The position numbers and the translations under genes are program-made. The notes below the pieces were generated by a model. That model was not told the DNA's origin and made no database searches. It saw only the letters and a program-made list of their open reading frames with translations. From CAYFJO01 sp964343305 (GTDB lineage Bacteria > Planctomycetota > Planctomycetia > Pirellulales > Pirellulaceae), in contig CAYFJO010000144.1 in the NCBI GenBank assembly GCA_964343305.1, forward strand, positions 1-23,674: DNA of 23,674 bases, in the 5' to 3' direction. Shown here in pieces: positions 23,138 to 23,674 of the stretch. Every line of letters starts with the position of its first letter. Within the stretch, counting starts at the first letter, position 1.

Positions 23138-23674
23138 TCATTCTTGAGCCAGCAGCGCCGCGATTTCACCTTCGGTGGGCAATCGCCTCACGCCACGGCT
23201 TAACCATCCATTCATTAGTTGTTGCGAATCCGCATCCGAAAAGTCATCACCAAGGCCCAACGCGTGTCCCAGTTCGTGCAGCACGACGGTGAGCAAGTCG
23301 TAGTTACCAACCGCTGCACTACCGCCCAGTGCGACCAGCCCTTGGTTGGTCAACTTAAACTCTTCGTGGTCTAGCGGTGTCTGGTCGACAAACCATCCGT
23401 GGCCTGCCGCATTGACATCGATGACAATCGTTTGATTCTGGTAGCTGCCAAGTTGCCCGTCGGCAAGGTCCGCAATCTGCACATCCACAGATCGCAGCGC
23501 CTGCAATTGTTCGCTTCGAAGTCCAAAGCTGGACAGCACATCGATGGCGGAATTGACCACGGTCGTCAAATCGCTTTCGACAAGCGGCGCGGTGTCTTCT
23601 GAACTCGTGGCAGGTCCATCCAATGCCTGGATCGGAGCCGCCCAGTTTCCGGCAAGAGGCGTATCGTTTGTGGT
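23138..23674 (-). CDS. Partial paralogue: C-terminal metzincin-like domain of a surface protein (5' end outside window)
   Basis: Seen: 178 codons plus TGA stop at 23138, open to the window edge with no start needed. The frame continues upstream of the internal TTG at 23623, so a 161-residue protein starting there is unlikely. The visible part begins TTNDTPLAGNWAAP, matching the last GDW repeat of the giant protein (DVPVTGNW). It continues through TIVIDVNAAGHGWFVDQTP to HELGHALGLGDD, with visible-residue ligands H133, H137 and D143, and a Met-turn at M154 (LMNGWL), then VRRLPTEGE. It aligns with the giant's last ~170 residues along their length. Known: HExxHxxGxxD with an Asp third ligand is snapalysin-like. 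Inferred: the C-terminus of another long exported protein of the same class, transcribed toward the giant gene. The rest of its domains cannot be seen. Confidence 0.88.
   Translation of the reverse strand, partial: TTNDTPLAGNWAAPIQALDGPATSSEDTAPLVESDLTTVVNSAIDVLSSFGLRSEQLQALRSVDVQIADLADGQLGSYQNQTIVIDVNAAGHGWFVDQTPLDHEEFKLTNQGLVALGGSAAVGNYDLLTVVLHELGHALGLGDDFSDADSQQLMNGWLSRGVRRLPTEGEIAALLAQE

Noticed and set aside
22972..23292. 106-codon plus frame across the right intergenic gap
   Set aside because: Its second half is antisense to the metzincin-like domain of the paralogue, and no domain is visible.
23138..23623. Stand-alone 161-residue protease starting at TTG 23623
   Set aside because: The same frame stays open to the window edge and its upstream residues match the GDW-repeat end of the giant protein, so this is the tail of a longer gene.
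1..23674. Mobile elements, phage genes or toxin-antitoxin pairs
   Set aside because: No transposase, integrase, terminal inverted repeats or small gene pairs are visible on either strand.

Overview
The window looks like chromosomal DNA from a planctomycete, most likely a Pirellulaceae/Rhodopirellula-type bacterium. The main reasons are two N-termini carrying the short planctomycete LEPR-XLL-type motif (here EALEERAMLA and EPMEERILLA), arrays of GEVED repeats, and one very long gene of giant surface-protein type. No tRNA, rRNA, CRISPR array, insertion sequence or housekeeping gene is visible. All real coding sequence is on the minus strand, and the many plus-strand open frames are antisense shadows.

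Three related genes lie head to tail and read right to left. (1) At the right edge (23138 to beyond 23674) is the C-terminal 178 residues of a gene ending in a metzincin-like zinc-protease domain with HELGHALGLGDD and a Met-turn. (2) The centre (2349-22808) is a single uninterrupted 6819-residue gene, 86% of the window. (3) At the left edge (1-2104) is the N-terminal ~701 residues of another GEVED protein, which starts with GTG and leaves the window in the middle of its fourth GEVED motif. The intergenic gaps are 329 and 244 nt. Each holds a plausible sigma70-like promoter about 105-125 nt upstream of the next start, so the genes may be separate transcription units.

The giant protein reads, from N to C: LEPR-XLL-type leader; autotransporter-associated beta-strand (PATR-like) region; two ASH-like 'choice-of-anchor D' beta-sandwiches; 22 GEVED modules; five GDWNGDG repeats; and a C-terminal snapalysin-like HExxHxxGxxD domain. 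Five of the 22 GEVED modules carry a whole extra domain, and all five are inserted at the same hinge, between the ...GDD half and the DDEDGV half. The inserts are one YncE/NHL-like propeller, two copies of a Rossmann-like domain and two seven-unit FG-GAP/VCBS propellers. A sixth insert, a jelly-roll-like domain, sits at a second position in module 2. I think this plug-in architecture is the most interesting observation here.

The likely shared role is a set of very large, acidic, Ca2+-binding, apparently cysteine-free cell-surface or secreted proteins, used for adhesion, matrix or proteolysis. That role is inferred from domain content; nothing in the window proves export or protease activity.
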